A stretch of DNA of 64,000 nucleotides from positions 1 to 64,000 of the forward strand of contig CAZAFH010000027.1 in assembly GCA_964484265.1 (NCBI GenBank). The letters are read 5' to 3'. This DNA is from SIAQ01 sp964484265 (GTDB lineage Bacteria; Planctomycetota; Planctomycetia; Gemmatales; Gemmataceae). Below are positions 26,467 to 34,212 of the stretch, piece after piece. Both the position numbers and the translations under genes were made by a program. Numbering within the stretch: the stretch's first letter is position 1; each line of letters begins with the position of its first letter. The notes under the pieces were generated by a model. The model saw only the letters and a list, made by a program, of their open reading frames with translations. It had not been told where the DNA came from and made no database searches.

Positions 26467-27231
26467 ATGCCATCGCCATTTCCGGGCATGAATCCGTATT
26501 TGGAAAACGAAGACGTGTGGCAGGATTTTCACGATTCCATGATCCCGGCGATGCGCGATGGTTTGATTGCGCAGATTGGTCCAGATTACATCATCAAGAT
26601 CGAGCACCACCTCTATATTCACGAACTGCCAGCAGACGAGCGTTATTTTCTTGGCATCGCCGACATCGGCATTTCAAAATCGGAAACATCGGAAAATCGC
26701 GCGACGGCGACTGCCGCCATCCTGTCGCCTCAGATCGGTACGCTTCCATCCATCGAAATCGAGAAGCAACTTTTCCTGGAGATACGCGATAAAGGGAAAC
26801 GTGAATTGATCACGGTGATTGAGTTGCTCAGCCCGACGAATAAGAAGCATGGGCCGGACCGAGAGCAGTATCTTGCCAAGCGCGGCATGATTCTTCAGAG
26901 CCGCACGAATCTTGTCGAGATTGATCTGCTGCGCGGGTGGGAGCGGATGCCATTGGATGAAGTATCGGAAAGCGATTACTGCGTTGTAGTAAGTCGAGCG
27001 GAAGATCGGCCTCGGTTTAATTATTGGCCGATCGGTTTGCGCGAGCCGCTGCCGGTAGTGCCAATTCCGCTACGCATCGACGACGCGAATGTGATGCTGG
27101 ATCTTCAGAGCATTCTGCACGAAGTGTATGATCGCGCGGGCTATGGCCGCCGAATTTACACTGAGATGCCGATGCCGCACCTTTGCTTGGAAGATGCGGC
27201 ATGGGCGGCGGCGTTGATCGGTTCGAGGTAG
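26467..27231 (+). CDS. DUF4058 family protein, copy 2
   Basis: 254 residues, clearly paralogous to the preceding gene: MPSPFPGMNPYLENEDVWQD, LEIRDKGKRELITVIELLSP-TNKK, NLVEIDLLRGW and DYCVVVSRAEDRP. It begins four bases after the first copy, with AAGGAGTGACGCC supplying a ribosome binding site, so the two form an operon from a tandem duplication. Sequence divergence is substantial outside the motifs, suggesting an old duplication. Confidence 0.85.
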   Translation: MPSPFPGMNPYLENEDVWQDFHDSMIPAMRDGLIAQIGPDYIIKIEHHLYIHELPADERYFLGIADIGISKSETSENRATATAAILSPQIGTLPSIEIEKQLFLEIRDKGKRELITVIELLSPTNKKHGPDREQYLAKRGMILQSRTNLVEIDLLRGWERMPLDEVSESDYCVVVSRAEDRPRFNYWPIGLREPLPVVPIPLRIDDANVMLDLQSILHEVYDRAGYGRRIYTEMPMPHLCLEDAAWAAALIGSR

Positions 27232-27269
27232 CGGCGTTCGCTGGCTTACCCAATTTCCACCTCTTCCTC

Positions 27270-27300
27270 TTGCTGCATTCCGGGTGTTGTGCGATATTAT
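27270..27300 (+). promoter_or_regulatory. Candidate promoter for the SpoIIE-type phosphatase
   Basis: TTGCTG (27270-27275), a 19-base spacer and TATTAT (27295-27300), 24 bases before the start codon of the next gene. The spacer is long, so this is tentative. Confidence 0.35.
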
Positions 27301-27324
27301 CACTCAACGCCCCGGAGAGCACGC

Positions 27325-28494
27325 ATGGAGTCGGTCCCGTCTCGAGCGATTGACGTTTTCGCCGACGATCTCACCGTCGATGACGTTCCTGCCGCGCTGA
27401 GTGCGGCTGGGTTTCGCATCAATCACCGGGCCATGCGCGAAGCGGCGAATGGCGCGGTGTCGTTGAGCATCGTCGATGGCCGAGGCGAGATCGAGTCGGC
27501 GCTTTGGCGCTGCCGACAGCTGCGTGCGAATGATGCCGAGGCGTACACGCCGATACTGTTTATCGCGGGCAATGGCGATCCGTCGATTCGCCTGGCCGGA
27601 ATGGAGAGCGGAGCGGACACGTCGCTGGCGAGACCGTTCGCGCCGGCGGAGTTGTTGGCGCAGGTGCGGTCGCTGATTCGCGTGAAGGAACGCAGCGAGC
27701 AGCTCGCGGTCAAGGCCGCCGACCTGCAGCGCGCGAGCGTGAAGCTGCATGAAGCCAAGCAGCAGATGGATCAGGAGCTGGAACTCGCCCGGCGCTTGCA
27801 AGAGAGCTTTCTGCCGCAAACGCTGCCGACGTTGCCTGGCGTGCGATTCGCGGTCAAGTATAAGCCGTATGCATCCGTCGGCGGAGATTTTTACGACGTC
27901 TTCCGCCTGGACGAGAAACATGTCGGATTTTACATCGCCGACGCGATGGGCCATGGCGTGCCCGCGAGTTTGCTGACGATTTTCGTCAAGAAGGGCGTGC
28001 GCGCGAAAGAAATCTCCGGAAAGAGCTACCGCCTCGTGCCGCCGAATGAAGTGCTGGCGAGGCTCAATATCGACCTGATCGACCAGCAGATTCCCGACCT
28101 GCCCTTCATCACGATGGCGTACATGTTGTTCAACGTTCAGGACCGCACCATGCAGTTCTCGCGCGCGGGGCATCCGTATCCACTGTACATTCCAAAGGTC
28201 GGCAAACCCGATTATTGGCAGCTCGACGGCAGCTTGCTCGGCGTGTTCGAGACGCAGTACCGCCAGCAAGAACGCCAGCTGCACCCAGGCGACAAGCTCC
28301 TGCTTTATACCGACGGCATGGATGCGGCCTCGTTCGGCGATCAACCGATCGGCATGGCCAGCTTGCTCGCAGCTGGGGAAGCTCATCGTGATCTGCCGGT
28401 GGATCAATGGGTCGATCGGCTGGCCTCCGACCTGTTCACGCAAACTCGCCAGAGCGACGACTTGACGCTCGTGGGCATGGAACTGGTGGAATAG
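27325..28494 (+). CDS. PP2C/SpoIIE-type phosphatase with degenerate receiver domain
   Basis: 389 residues. The N-terminal 125 residues are receiver-like (YTPILFIAGNGDPSIRLAGM, then SGADTSLARPFAPAELLAQV), but the usual Thr/Ser before the fourth helix and the conserved Lys (LARPF instead of KPF) are replaced. A coiled-coil linker ends in ELARRLQESFLPQTLP, typical of RsbU-like proteins. The SpoIIE phosphatase domain shows VGGDFYDVF, FYIADAMGHGVPASL, FSRAGHPYPLYI, LLYTDGMDAA and QSDDLTLVG, with the metal-binding aspartates intact. It probably dephosphorylates an anti-anti-sigma factor or similar protein encoded elsewhere. The start at 27325 is after CGGAGAG. Confidence 0.88.
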   Translation: MESVPSRAIDVFADDLTVDDVPAALSAAGFRINHRAMREAANGAVSLSIVDGRGEIESALWRCRQLRANDAEAYTPILFIAGNGDPSIRLAGMESGADTSLARPFAPAELLAQVRSLIRVKERSEQLAVKAADLQRASVKLHEAKQQMDQELELARRLQESFLPQTLPTLPGVRFAVKYKPYASVGGDFYDVFRLDEKHVGFYIADAMGHGVPASLLTIFVKKGVRAKEISGKSYRLVPPNEVLARLNIDLIDQQIPDLPFITMAYMLFNVQDRTMQFSRAGHPYPLYIPKVGKPDYWQLDGSLLGVFETQYRQQERQLHPGDKLLLYTDGMDAASFGDQPIGMASLLAAGEAHRDLPVDQWVDRLASDLFTQTRQSDDLTLVGMELVE

Positions 28495-28520
28495 CACACG
28501 GAATACGAAGGCTGCCTGAA

Positions 28521-29468
28521 GTGGAACACGACCAAAGATTCAAGACACTGCTGCGGACTTTCTTCGCCGACTTTCTACGACTCTTCTTTGGGCAATGGGC
28601 GGCGCGCTTCGATTTGTCGCGAATCGAGTGGCTCGACAAGGAAGTCATGGCTGGCTCGCCGGTATCGCCGTTGCACGTAACGGATCTATTGGCGCGTCTT
28701 CATGCGATACAACGCGTGGAGGGGGCTCATGCCGCGACTGACGAATCCTGGTTGATTCTCGTCCATGTTGAAGTTGATTCCAGCGATTCGGCTTCTCGGA
28801 TACGTGAAAAAATGCCGCAGTATTATTGGCAACTTCGCGCGACCTATGGATTGCCGGTGCTCCCAATCGGGCTGTTCCTGCGCATGAGTCTTGATGGTGT
28901 CGGTGAGGATGTCGTCATCGAGCGATTTTGGGAAATGGAGGTCAACGCGTTTCGTTACCTCCGCGTCGGCCTGCTGGGATTGGATGCTGTAGAATATGTG
29001 AGGGGCGAAAATTGGCTTGGTGTCGCGCTGTCGGCACTGATGAGGATTCCGAGTGACCGAGTCGCGTGGCTGGGAGCCGAGGCTTTACGGCGTCTCTGTG
29101 AAGCGCCGCTCACCTTCACGGACCGTTATCTTTTGGCAGAATGCGTGCAAGCTTATCTGCCGATGGATGACTCGCAGCAAGATTTATTTCAGCAGTTGTT
29201 GGCTTCGGACCCACTGGCGGAGGTACGTGCAATGAACCAGACAGCATTCGAAAAAGGCATTGAGAAAGGCATCGAAAAAGGCATCGAACGTGGAAAATTG
29301 ATCGGTCAGCAAGAGATTGCTCTTTCCATATTTCGCGATAAATTCGGTGTGGCGCCCGACCCGTTGCGCCAGCAGGTTCTGCGACTGCCGGAATCCGAGT
29401 TGCGTGCGCTGATCGTTCGCCTGAGCGTCGCCAAGTCGCCCGAGGAAATCGGGCTAGCAGAAATGTAA
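28521..29468 (+). CDS. Rpn/PD-(D/E)XK transposase-like protein
   Basis: 315 residues from a GTG at 28521, 26 bases after the phosphatase stop. The frame is open further upstream but overlaps that gene. The core has WLILVHVEVDSSDSASRIRE and MPQYYWQLRATYGLPVLPIG, typical of Rpn-family recombination-promoting nucleases and transposase-like PD-(D/E)XK proteins; the usual Gln after VE is Asp here. The C-terminus has the family's Lys-Gly-Ile-Glu repeats (FEKGIEKGIEKGIERGK), encoded by imperfect 12-base tandem repeats at about 29250-29290. Activity is not assured. No IS ends were seen, so it is not called a mobile element. Confidence 0.7.
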   Translation: MEHDQRFKTLLRTFFADFLRLFFGQWAARFDLSRIEWLDKEVMAGSPVSPLHVTDLLARLHAIQRVEGAHAATDESWLILVHVEVDSSDSASRIREKMPQYYWQLRATYGLPVLPIGLFLRMSLDGVGEDVVIERFWEMEVNAFRYLRVGLLGLDAVEYVRGENWLGVALSALMRIPSDRVAWLGAEALRRLCEAPLTFTDRYLLAECVQAYLPMDDSQQDLFQQLLASDPLAEVRAMNQTAFEKGIEKGIEKGIERGKLIGQQEIALSIFRDKFGVAPDPLRQQVLRLPESELRALIVRLSVAKSPEEIGLAEM

Positions 29469-29505
29469 CCATCGCCTGTCCATTATTTCCTTTCAGGATG
29501 CACTC

Positions 29506-30543
29506 ATGCCGAAATCCATTCCCGTCGCCGTAATCACGAATCGCGATGGCACGCACCTCGAACAATGGCTGCCATCGCTTGGCGAGATCCCCGAAGTCGA
29601 GCAAGTCTCGCTCGTCGATCCGTCCGGCACGTTCGTCGATCTCGCTCGCAAGTCGCTCGGCAAGCGATTGCGCGGCGTGCACAAAACCGCGCCGGAGATG
29701 TACAAGCAGGCGCGGCCCGCGCTTGCAGTCGTCAGTCTCGAACCGCGTCTCTGCCCCGCGGCGATCGACTCGGCACTCGACGCCGGCTGCCATGTGCTGT
29801 CCGAGAAACCAGGCTGCGTGCGAGCCGAGGACTTTCAGCCCCTTGTGCGCAAGGCAGCGATGCAGCACAAGCACCTCATGATGGTGATGGCGAACCGCTC
29901 GCACGCTCCCGTGCAGGAAGCTCGCCGACTCATTCGCAAGGGCATCCTTGGCCGAATTTACGGCATCGAAATCCACATCGTCGCCGATCAAACCCGACTC
30001 ACCCGCAAGGAATATCGCGATACCTGGCAGTGCATCCGCCAACGCGGCGGCGGCGGGCATCTCGCCTGGTTCGGCATCATGTGGCTCGACATGGCGACCT
30101 ACGTCACCGGCCTGCGAGTTGAAGCCGTCGCTGGCTTCACGGGTGTTGTCGGCGGGCAACCGATCGACGTCGAGGATGCCGCCGTCGTGTCGCTCAAATT
30201 CAACAATCGCTGTTTCGGCACCATGACCTCGGCCTACTACCTCGATCGCGGCGTGCAATCGCACATCCAAATATGGGGCGAACATGGCTGGATGAAACTC
30301 GCCACCGTCGAAGAACAGCCGTTGCAATACTACACGACACGTGGCGCCAAGGAGCCGCGCGTCCAGGAATATACCTACCCGCGTGGCGGTCGCGGCTATA
30401 CGCCCTATTTGCGCTCCGCCGTCCGCGCTTGCTGCGGCATGGAAGATCCACCGATGACCGGCGACGAATGCCTCGCCCTCGTGCGTACTGTCTACGGCTT
30501 CTACGCCGCGGCACAGAACGAACGCACGCAGCGGATTGGGTAA
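29506..30543 (+). CDS. Gfo/Idh/MocA family oxidoreductase
   Basis: NAD(P)-dependent dehydrogenase acting on sugars, inositols or related polyols. 345 residues. The N-terminal Rossmann region (VAVITNRDGTHLEQWLPSLG) is atypical because the GxGxxG loop is replaced. CHVLSEKPG keeps the family EKP motif with the catalytic Lys, and the C-terminal alpha-beta domain has GGHLAWFGIMWLDMATYVTG, equivalent to the GG-x-x-x-D-x-x-x-H region. The weak nucleotide loop makes cofactor use uncertain. No sugar transport or catabolic genes adjoin. Planctomycetes carry many paralogs. Confidence 0.85.
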   Translation: MPKSIPVAVITNRDGTHLEQWLPSLGEIPEVEQVSLVDPSGTFVDLARKSLGKRLRGVHKTAPEMYKQARPALAVVSLEPRLCPAAIDSALDAGCHVLSEKPGCVRAEDFQPLVRKAAMQHKHLMMVMANRSHAPVQEARRLIRKGILGRIYGIEIHIVADQTRLTRKEYRDTWQCIRQRGGGGHLAWFGIMWLDMATYVTGLRVEAVAGFTGVVGGQPIDVEDAAVVSLKFNNRCFGTMTSAYYLDRGVQSHIQIWGEHGWMKLATVEEQPLQYYTTRGAKEPRVQEYTYPRGGRGYTPYLRSAVRACCGMEDPPMTGDECLALVRTVYGFYAAAQNERTQRIG

Positions 30544-30550
30544 GATTCAG

Positions 30551-30630
30551 AGCCGCGCACGAAGCGCAGCGGAGTAAGCGGGGTGAGACTTGGCCACTCT
30601 CGCTTACTCCGCTGCGCTTCGTGCGCGGCT
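30551..30630. terminator. Perfect 30-base inverted repeat
   Basis: Arms 30551-30580 and 30601-30630 are exact complements (AGCCGCGCACGAAGC...GCTTCGTGCGCGGCT) with a 20-base loop. It lies eight bases past the oxidoreductase stop. A TATAAT box at 30649-30654 follows, but no matching -35 is visible. Confidence 0.6.
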
Positions 30631-30693
30631 CTGTGCGATTATCATTCATATAATTTGTTTATCCTGCTACTGAATCCCACCCCTGGACCTACC

Positions 30694-32091
30694 ATGATTC
30701 GCTGTATCCTCTTGTTCCTTGCTGCCAGCATCGCTAATTCAGCTTTCGCTCAAACACCGATCGGTTTCCGCACCGACGGCACGGGGCGCTATCTCGACGC
30801 CAAGCCGCCGATCCATTGGGGGCCGGACAAGAACGTCGTTTGGCGTATCAAGCTCACGCAGAGCAACGCCATCCCGGTCATTCTCGGCGACAAGCTCTTC
30901 ACCTGTGCCGAGCCATGCGTTTTGATCTGCGTCAACAAGGCCGACGGCAAGATTCTTTGGCAAGGCGAATCGAGCTACAAGGAGATCGTGCCGAGCGACA
31001 AGGAGAAAGTGCAGCTCGAAATCGAACGCAAGATCGCCGACGAGCTGAGCAAGCAACAATCGGCCATCAACAAGGAAGCCGACGCTATTCGCAAATTGCT
31101 GAAGACCGAGAAGATCACCAAGGAGGACGCCGACAAAAAGCTCGGCGCCTTCCGCATGCAATCGGACAAACTCCGCGACGAACGCGCGAAACTCGCCACG
31201 CTGAACCGCTATCTCGAACCAGGCAAAGGCATCGGCGGTTATCACGGCACGGGCGGCTACTCTTCACCCACTCCGGTCACCGACGGTAAACGCATCTACG
31301 TCATTTTCGGCAACGGCCTGGCGGCGTGCTACGACCTCGACGGCAAACGCCTCTGGCTCAAACTCATCGAACATCCGACTGTCGCCTACGGCCATGGCGC
31401 TTCGCCTGTGCTCGTCAAGGACAAGCTCCTCGTTCACTTTTCCGATCTCGTCGCGCTCAACACCGCCGACGGCAGCGAGGCCTGGCGCACGAAAATTCCG
31501 CCCAACCACGGCACCGCCATGCCGACGCGCATCGCCGGCGAAGACGTCATCATCCATCCGCAGGGCGTCGTCGTCAAGGTCGCCGACGGCACGATTCTCG
31601 CCAAGGGGCTCGGCTCCACCGGACCAAACTCGCCGCTCATCCAGGACGGCAAAGTCTTCTTCGTCGCCGGCCAACTGCGAGGCTACAATCTGCCAACCTC
31701 CGCCGACATCCCCGCCAAATGGGAACCGCTCTGGAAAGGAACCAATCTCAAAGGCGGCGGCTACTGGTTCCCCTCGCCCATCCTGCACGATGGTCTCATC
31801 TACGGCCTCTGCGCCAGCTCCATCCTTTCCGTCGCCGATGCCAAGACCGGAAAGCTCGTTTACGATCAACGCCTCGAGTTCGGCGGCGGGCAGTCGTATC
31901 CCAGCATCACGCTCGCGGGTAAGTATCTCTACGTCAGCAGCGACAATGGCACGACGATCGTCCTCGAACCGGGCCGCGAGTACAAGGAAATCGCACGCAA
32001 TAACCTGGAGACCTTCCGCAGTTCGCTCGTGTTCGAAGGCCGACGCATGTACGTGCGGACGACCAAAGGCCTATGGTGCATCGGCGAGTGA
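30694..32091 (+). CDS. Secreted PQQ-like beta-propeller protein
   Basis: 465 residues with a signal peptide (MIRCILLFLAASIANSAFAQ). The start at 30694 is chosen because the longer frame upstream reads through the palindrome. Blade motifs of the PQQ/WD40-like type include VVWRIKLTQ, VNKADGKILWQG, AACYDLDGKRLWLKLIEH, VALNTADGSEAWRT and VADAKTGKLVYDQRL. A Lys/Glu-rich helical insertion (about residues 105-165) interrupts the propeller after the second blade and looks like a coiled-coil hairpin. No quinoprotein active-site residues could be assigned, so a structural or binding role is more likely than dehydrogenase activity. Confidence 0.8.
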   Translation: MIRCILLFLAASIANSAFAQTPIGFRTDGTGRYLDAKPPIHWGPDKNVVWRIKLTQSNAIPVILGDKLFTCAEPCVLICVNKADGKILWQGESSYKEIVPSDKEKVQLEIERKIADELSKQQSAINKEADAIRKLLKTEKITKEDADKKLGAFRMQSDKLRDERAKLATLNRYLEPGKGIGGYHGTGGYSSPTPVTDGKRIYVIFGNGLAACYDLDGKRLWLKLIEHPTVAYGHGASPVLVKDKLLVHFSDLVALNTADGSEAWRTKIPPNHGTAMPTRIAGEDVIIHPQGVVVKVADGTILAKGLGSTGPNSPLIQDGKVFFVAGQLRGYNLPTSADIPAKWEPLWKGTNLKGGGYWFPSPILHDGLIYGLCASSILSVADAKTGKLVYDQRLEFGGGQSYPSITLAGKYLYVSSDNGTTIVLEPGREYKEIARNNLETFRSSLVFEGRRMYVRTTKGLWCIGE

Positions 32092-32105
32092 TCCGCGCAT
32101 TTTCG

Positions 32106-32154
32106 CATGCGGCTTAGTGCTCAACGGGTTCAAACCGAGCGTTTGGCCGCAAGC
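32106..32154. repeat. Imperfect palindrome of the GCGGCTTAGCGCTC family
   Basis: Arms at about 32106-32121 and 32138-32154 (ATGCGGCTTAGTGCTC and GAGCGTTTGGCCGCAAG) are near-complementary. They lie between convergent genes and may act as a bidirectional terminator. Confidence 0.45.
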
Positions 32155-32163
32155 GACATCCGT

Positions 32164-33054
32164 TCATTTCTGCGACTGTGCCGATTCCGCATTCGCTTCA
32201 ACGCCGAACACTTCGATCAGCCAATAGATCGCTTCCGAAAAAACCGGGATGAAACCGAGATAGACGCCATTGATGAGAACCGCGTGGGCGAGTTCCGGAT
32301 TGCTGAATACGCGTTCGAGATAGAAATGCTGCGTATCCGACTCGAAAATGTAGCCGAGCATTGTCACGAGCAAAAGCACGAACGTCGCTGCCGGCATGAG
32401 ATCGGCAAAGTCTTGCGCATAGGGATAACGCACATAGGCCATCACGCGAGCCGAGAAGGGAATCGCCAGCGCCAGCGTGGGCATGAACAGGACGTTGTCC
32501 TTGGTAATCGGCAGATCGACGCCCGCGCTCCAGGAAGCGAAAAAGAGCGCCTCGCTGAAAAGGATGACATAGATCCAGCTCATGAAATAGATGAAGCAGA
32601 ACGAGATTAATATCGACCGGATGCGCAGCGGGCAGTTTCCATTCGGCCTGGGCAGGTCGCGGAAATTCACAAGTTTAAGGAAGAATTCCTTGAACCGCCA
32701 TTCCTTTAGATCAGTGAAAACCATCTCTTCGAGGATTCGGAAGGCCGCCACATTTGCCATGATTTGGCTGTAGAGCTTTGAGAGTGAAAAAAAGATCACG
32801 ATGCCCGCGCCGATGCCAATAGTCAGGAGCGACCCCATGACGAAATCGTCGCTAATCGTATCGAGCACGCCGAAAAACGCGGCGATGAAGCCTTCTCCCT
32901 TCATGCCGACGTTGTAAGCGTACGTCCAGAATATCAGGAAGGCGATGATCGCGAGCGCCTGCCGGCGATGCCGAGAATGCTCTGCCGTAGGAGCATCGGC
33001 TGCGGGCGGGACGGCTTCCGGAGGCGTGTCTGCGGGTTGCTCAGAGGATGACAT
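32164..33054 (-). CDS. Polytopic membrane protein of unknown function
   Basis: 296 residues from ATG 33054. The N-terminal 30 residues are Pro/Ala-rich and polar, followed by about six to seven hydrophobic segments (for example ALAIIAFLIFWTYAYNVGM and GSLLTIGIGAGIVIFFSLSK). A loop with FTDLKEWRFKEFFLKLVNFR is conserved-looking. No family is recognised. The start overlaps the end of the upstream membrane gene by 14 bases, so the two are translationally coupled and probably form one complex. Confidence 0.68.
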   Translation of the reverse strand: MSSSEQPADTPPEAVPPAADAPTAEHSRHRRQALAIIAFLIFWTYAYNVGMKGEGFIAAFFGVLDTISDDFVMGSLLTIGIGAGIVIFFSLSKLYSQIMANVAAFRILEEMVFTDLKEWRFKEFFLKLVNFRDLPRPNGNCPLRIRSILISFCFIYFMSWIYVILFSEALFFASWSAGVDLPITKDNVLFMPTLALAIPFSARVMAYVRYPYAQDFADLMPAATFVLLLVTMLGYIFESDTQHFYLERVFSNPELAHAVLINGVYLGFIPVFSEAIYWLIEVFGVEANAESAQSQK

Positions 33055-34027
33055 TGAACGACTCCGGGATATGGAAAGCGAAAACGGCCAGCACAACGAG
33101 CCAACACGCAAACCAGAGAAGTTTACTCACGCGCCAAAGATGCCCGCCATCCAACGGCAAAATCGGGAATGAATAGATGAACGCATACACCACGCAGATC
33201 TGGGAAATAAAGCCGATGATCGGAACATGAACGACGAGATAGACGCCAAATAACGCCGCTGACGACAGCAGCAACCCGCCCAGGCAGATAATGGAAGCCA
33301 TCGCGCACTGCCGCGGCGAACCGGTGAAGTGCGAATCGGTCGCCAAAGGCAGGAAAGACCCGCCGCCGGTGAAGTAGGCCTGCATCAGCACGCTATCCAC
33401 GCCGGTGTCGAACGAGAGCTGGATGCCGCTCACGCGCGTGGCGAAATACGCAAGCAGCGCATAAATCACCATCGGCGCCGCTGCCGCGAACGAGACGGCG
33501 ATGAGCGAAAATTGGGCGGACCCCGCATCGACATTCGCACCGCGCCGTAGCGCTTCAAGGCGATCAACACCTTCGTGTCCTGGCAAGAGGAGCAACGCGC
33601 CAAACGTCGCCGCGAGGACAAGGACCCCTATCACCACGGGCATAATGAGCGAGCTGGGTTTCTTTTCGCTTTCAGCTTCGGTGGAGTCCTTGAGTTCCGC
33701 GCGAAACAGGAGAAGCGCCGCCCTGGAGGCAAGACGGAGCACCCGCCGCGTGAGCGCTCGCGCCGTGGCCCGCGCGAACGTGCCGACGGTCGTTTGCATT
33801 GCATTGCGAATGCCGCTCTGGAAGATACGCCGCATCGTCGCCCGCAGGATTACGCCGATTCCCACCGTGGCTTCCGTCACATGCTCGCTCGACGTGTCGG
33901 ATCGGTGGAATTCGTAAAGGACGGCGACGAGAGCCGGTGCTATAAGGATCGGCGCGATAAAAACCACGATCGTCGCCACGATCGAAAACACACCGACAAA
34001 ATTGTCGAAGGTCAGGTAGCGCATCAT
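33041..34027 (-). CDS. Polytopic membrane protein with LDGG motif
   Basis: 328 residues with about seven hydrophobic segments and a basic cytoplasmic loop (about residues 60-115). Near the C-terminus, YSFPILPLDGGHLWRVSK resembles the second metal-ligand motif (N/L-x-P-x-D-G-G-H) of site-2 (M50) membrane proteases, including the aspartate. No HExxH motif is found, so it either is an inactive relative or resembles M50 by chance. It is the upstream partner of the overlapping membrane gene. Function unknown. Confidence 0.65.
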   Translation of the reverse strand: MMRYLTFDNFVGVFSIVATIVVFIAPILIAPALVAVLYEFHRSDTSSEHVTEATVGIGVILRATMRRIFQSGIRNAMQTTVGTFARATARALTRRVLRLASRAALLLFRAELKDSTEAESEKKPSSLIMPVVIGVLVLAATFGALLLLPGHEGVDRLEALRRGANVDAGSAQFSLIAVSFAAAAPMVIYALLAYFATRVSGIQLSFDTGVDSVLMQAYFTGGGSFLPLATDSHFTGSPRQCAMASIICLGGLLLSSAALFGVYLVVHVPIIGFISQICVVYAFIYSFPILPLDGGHLWRVSKLLWFACWLVVLAVFAFHIPESFNVIL

Positions 34028-34212
34028 TCCCTTGCACCCCTCGGTGAACGTTGCAGCAGATAAACAACGTTATATCTGACAGGCAAAAATCTGGCTTGCG
34101 TGATTTCTCACATCGCCCGGCTTGCTCATGGACATCCCTTTGCGTCGCTGCTCTGATTCGTTATACCAATCCAAAATCTTCCCTCGCCCGTACTTTCACA
34201 AGTGATGCACTC

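Noticed and set aside
28521..29468. An insertion sequence around the Rpn-like gene
   Set aside because: No terminal inverted repeats or target duplications were found flanking it.
29116..30327. Long minus-strand frame opposite the oxidoreductase
   Set aside because: The sequence is Arg/His/Gly-rich without domains and mirrors codon bias of the plus-strand gene.
30816..31289. Plus-strand frame inside the PQQ-like propeller gene
   Set aside because: It is a +2 frame shadow; very basic composition and no start context.
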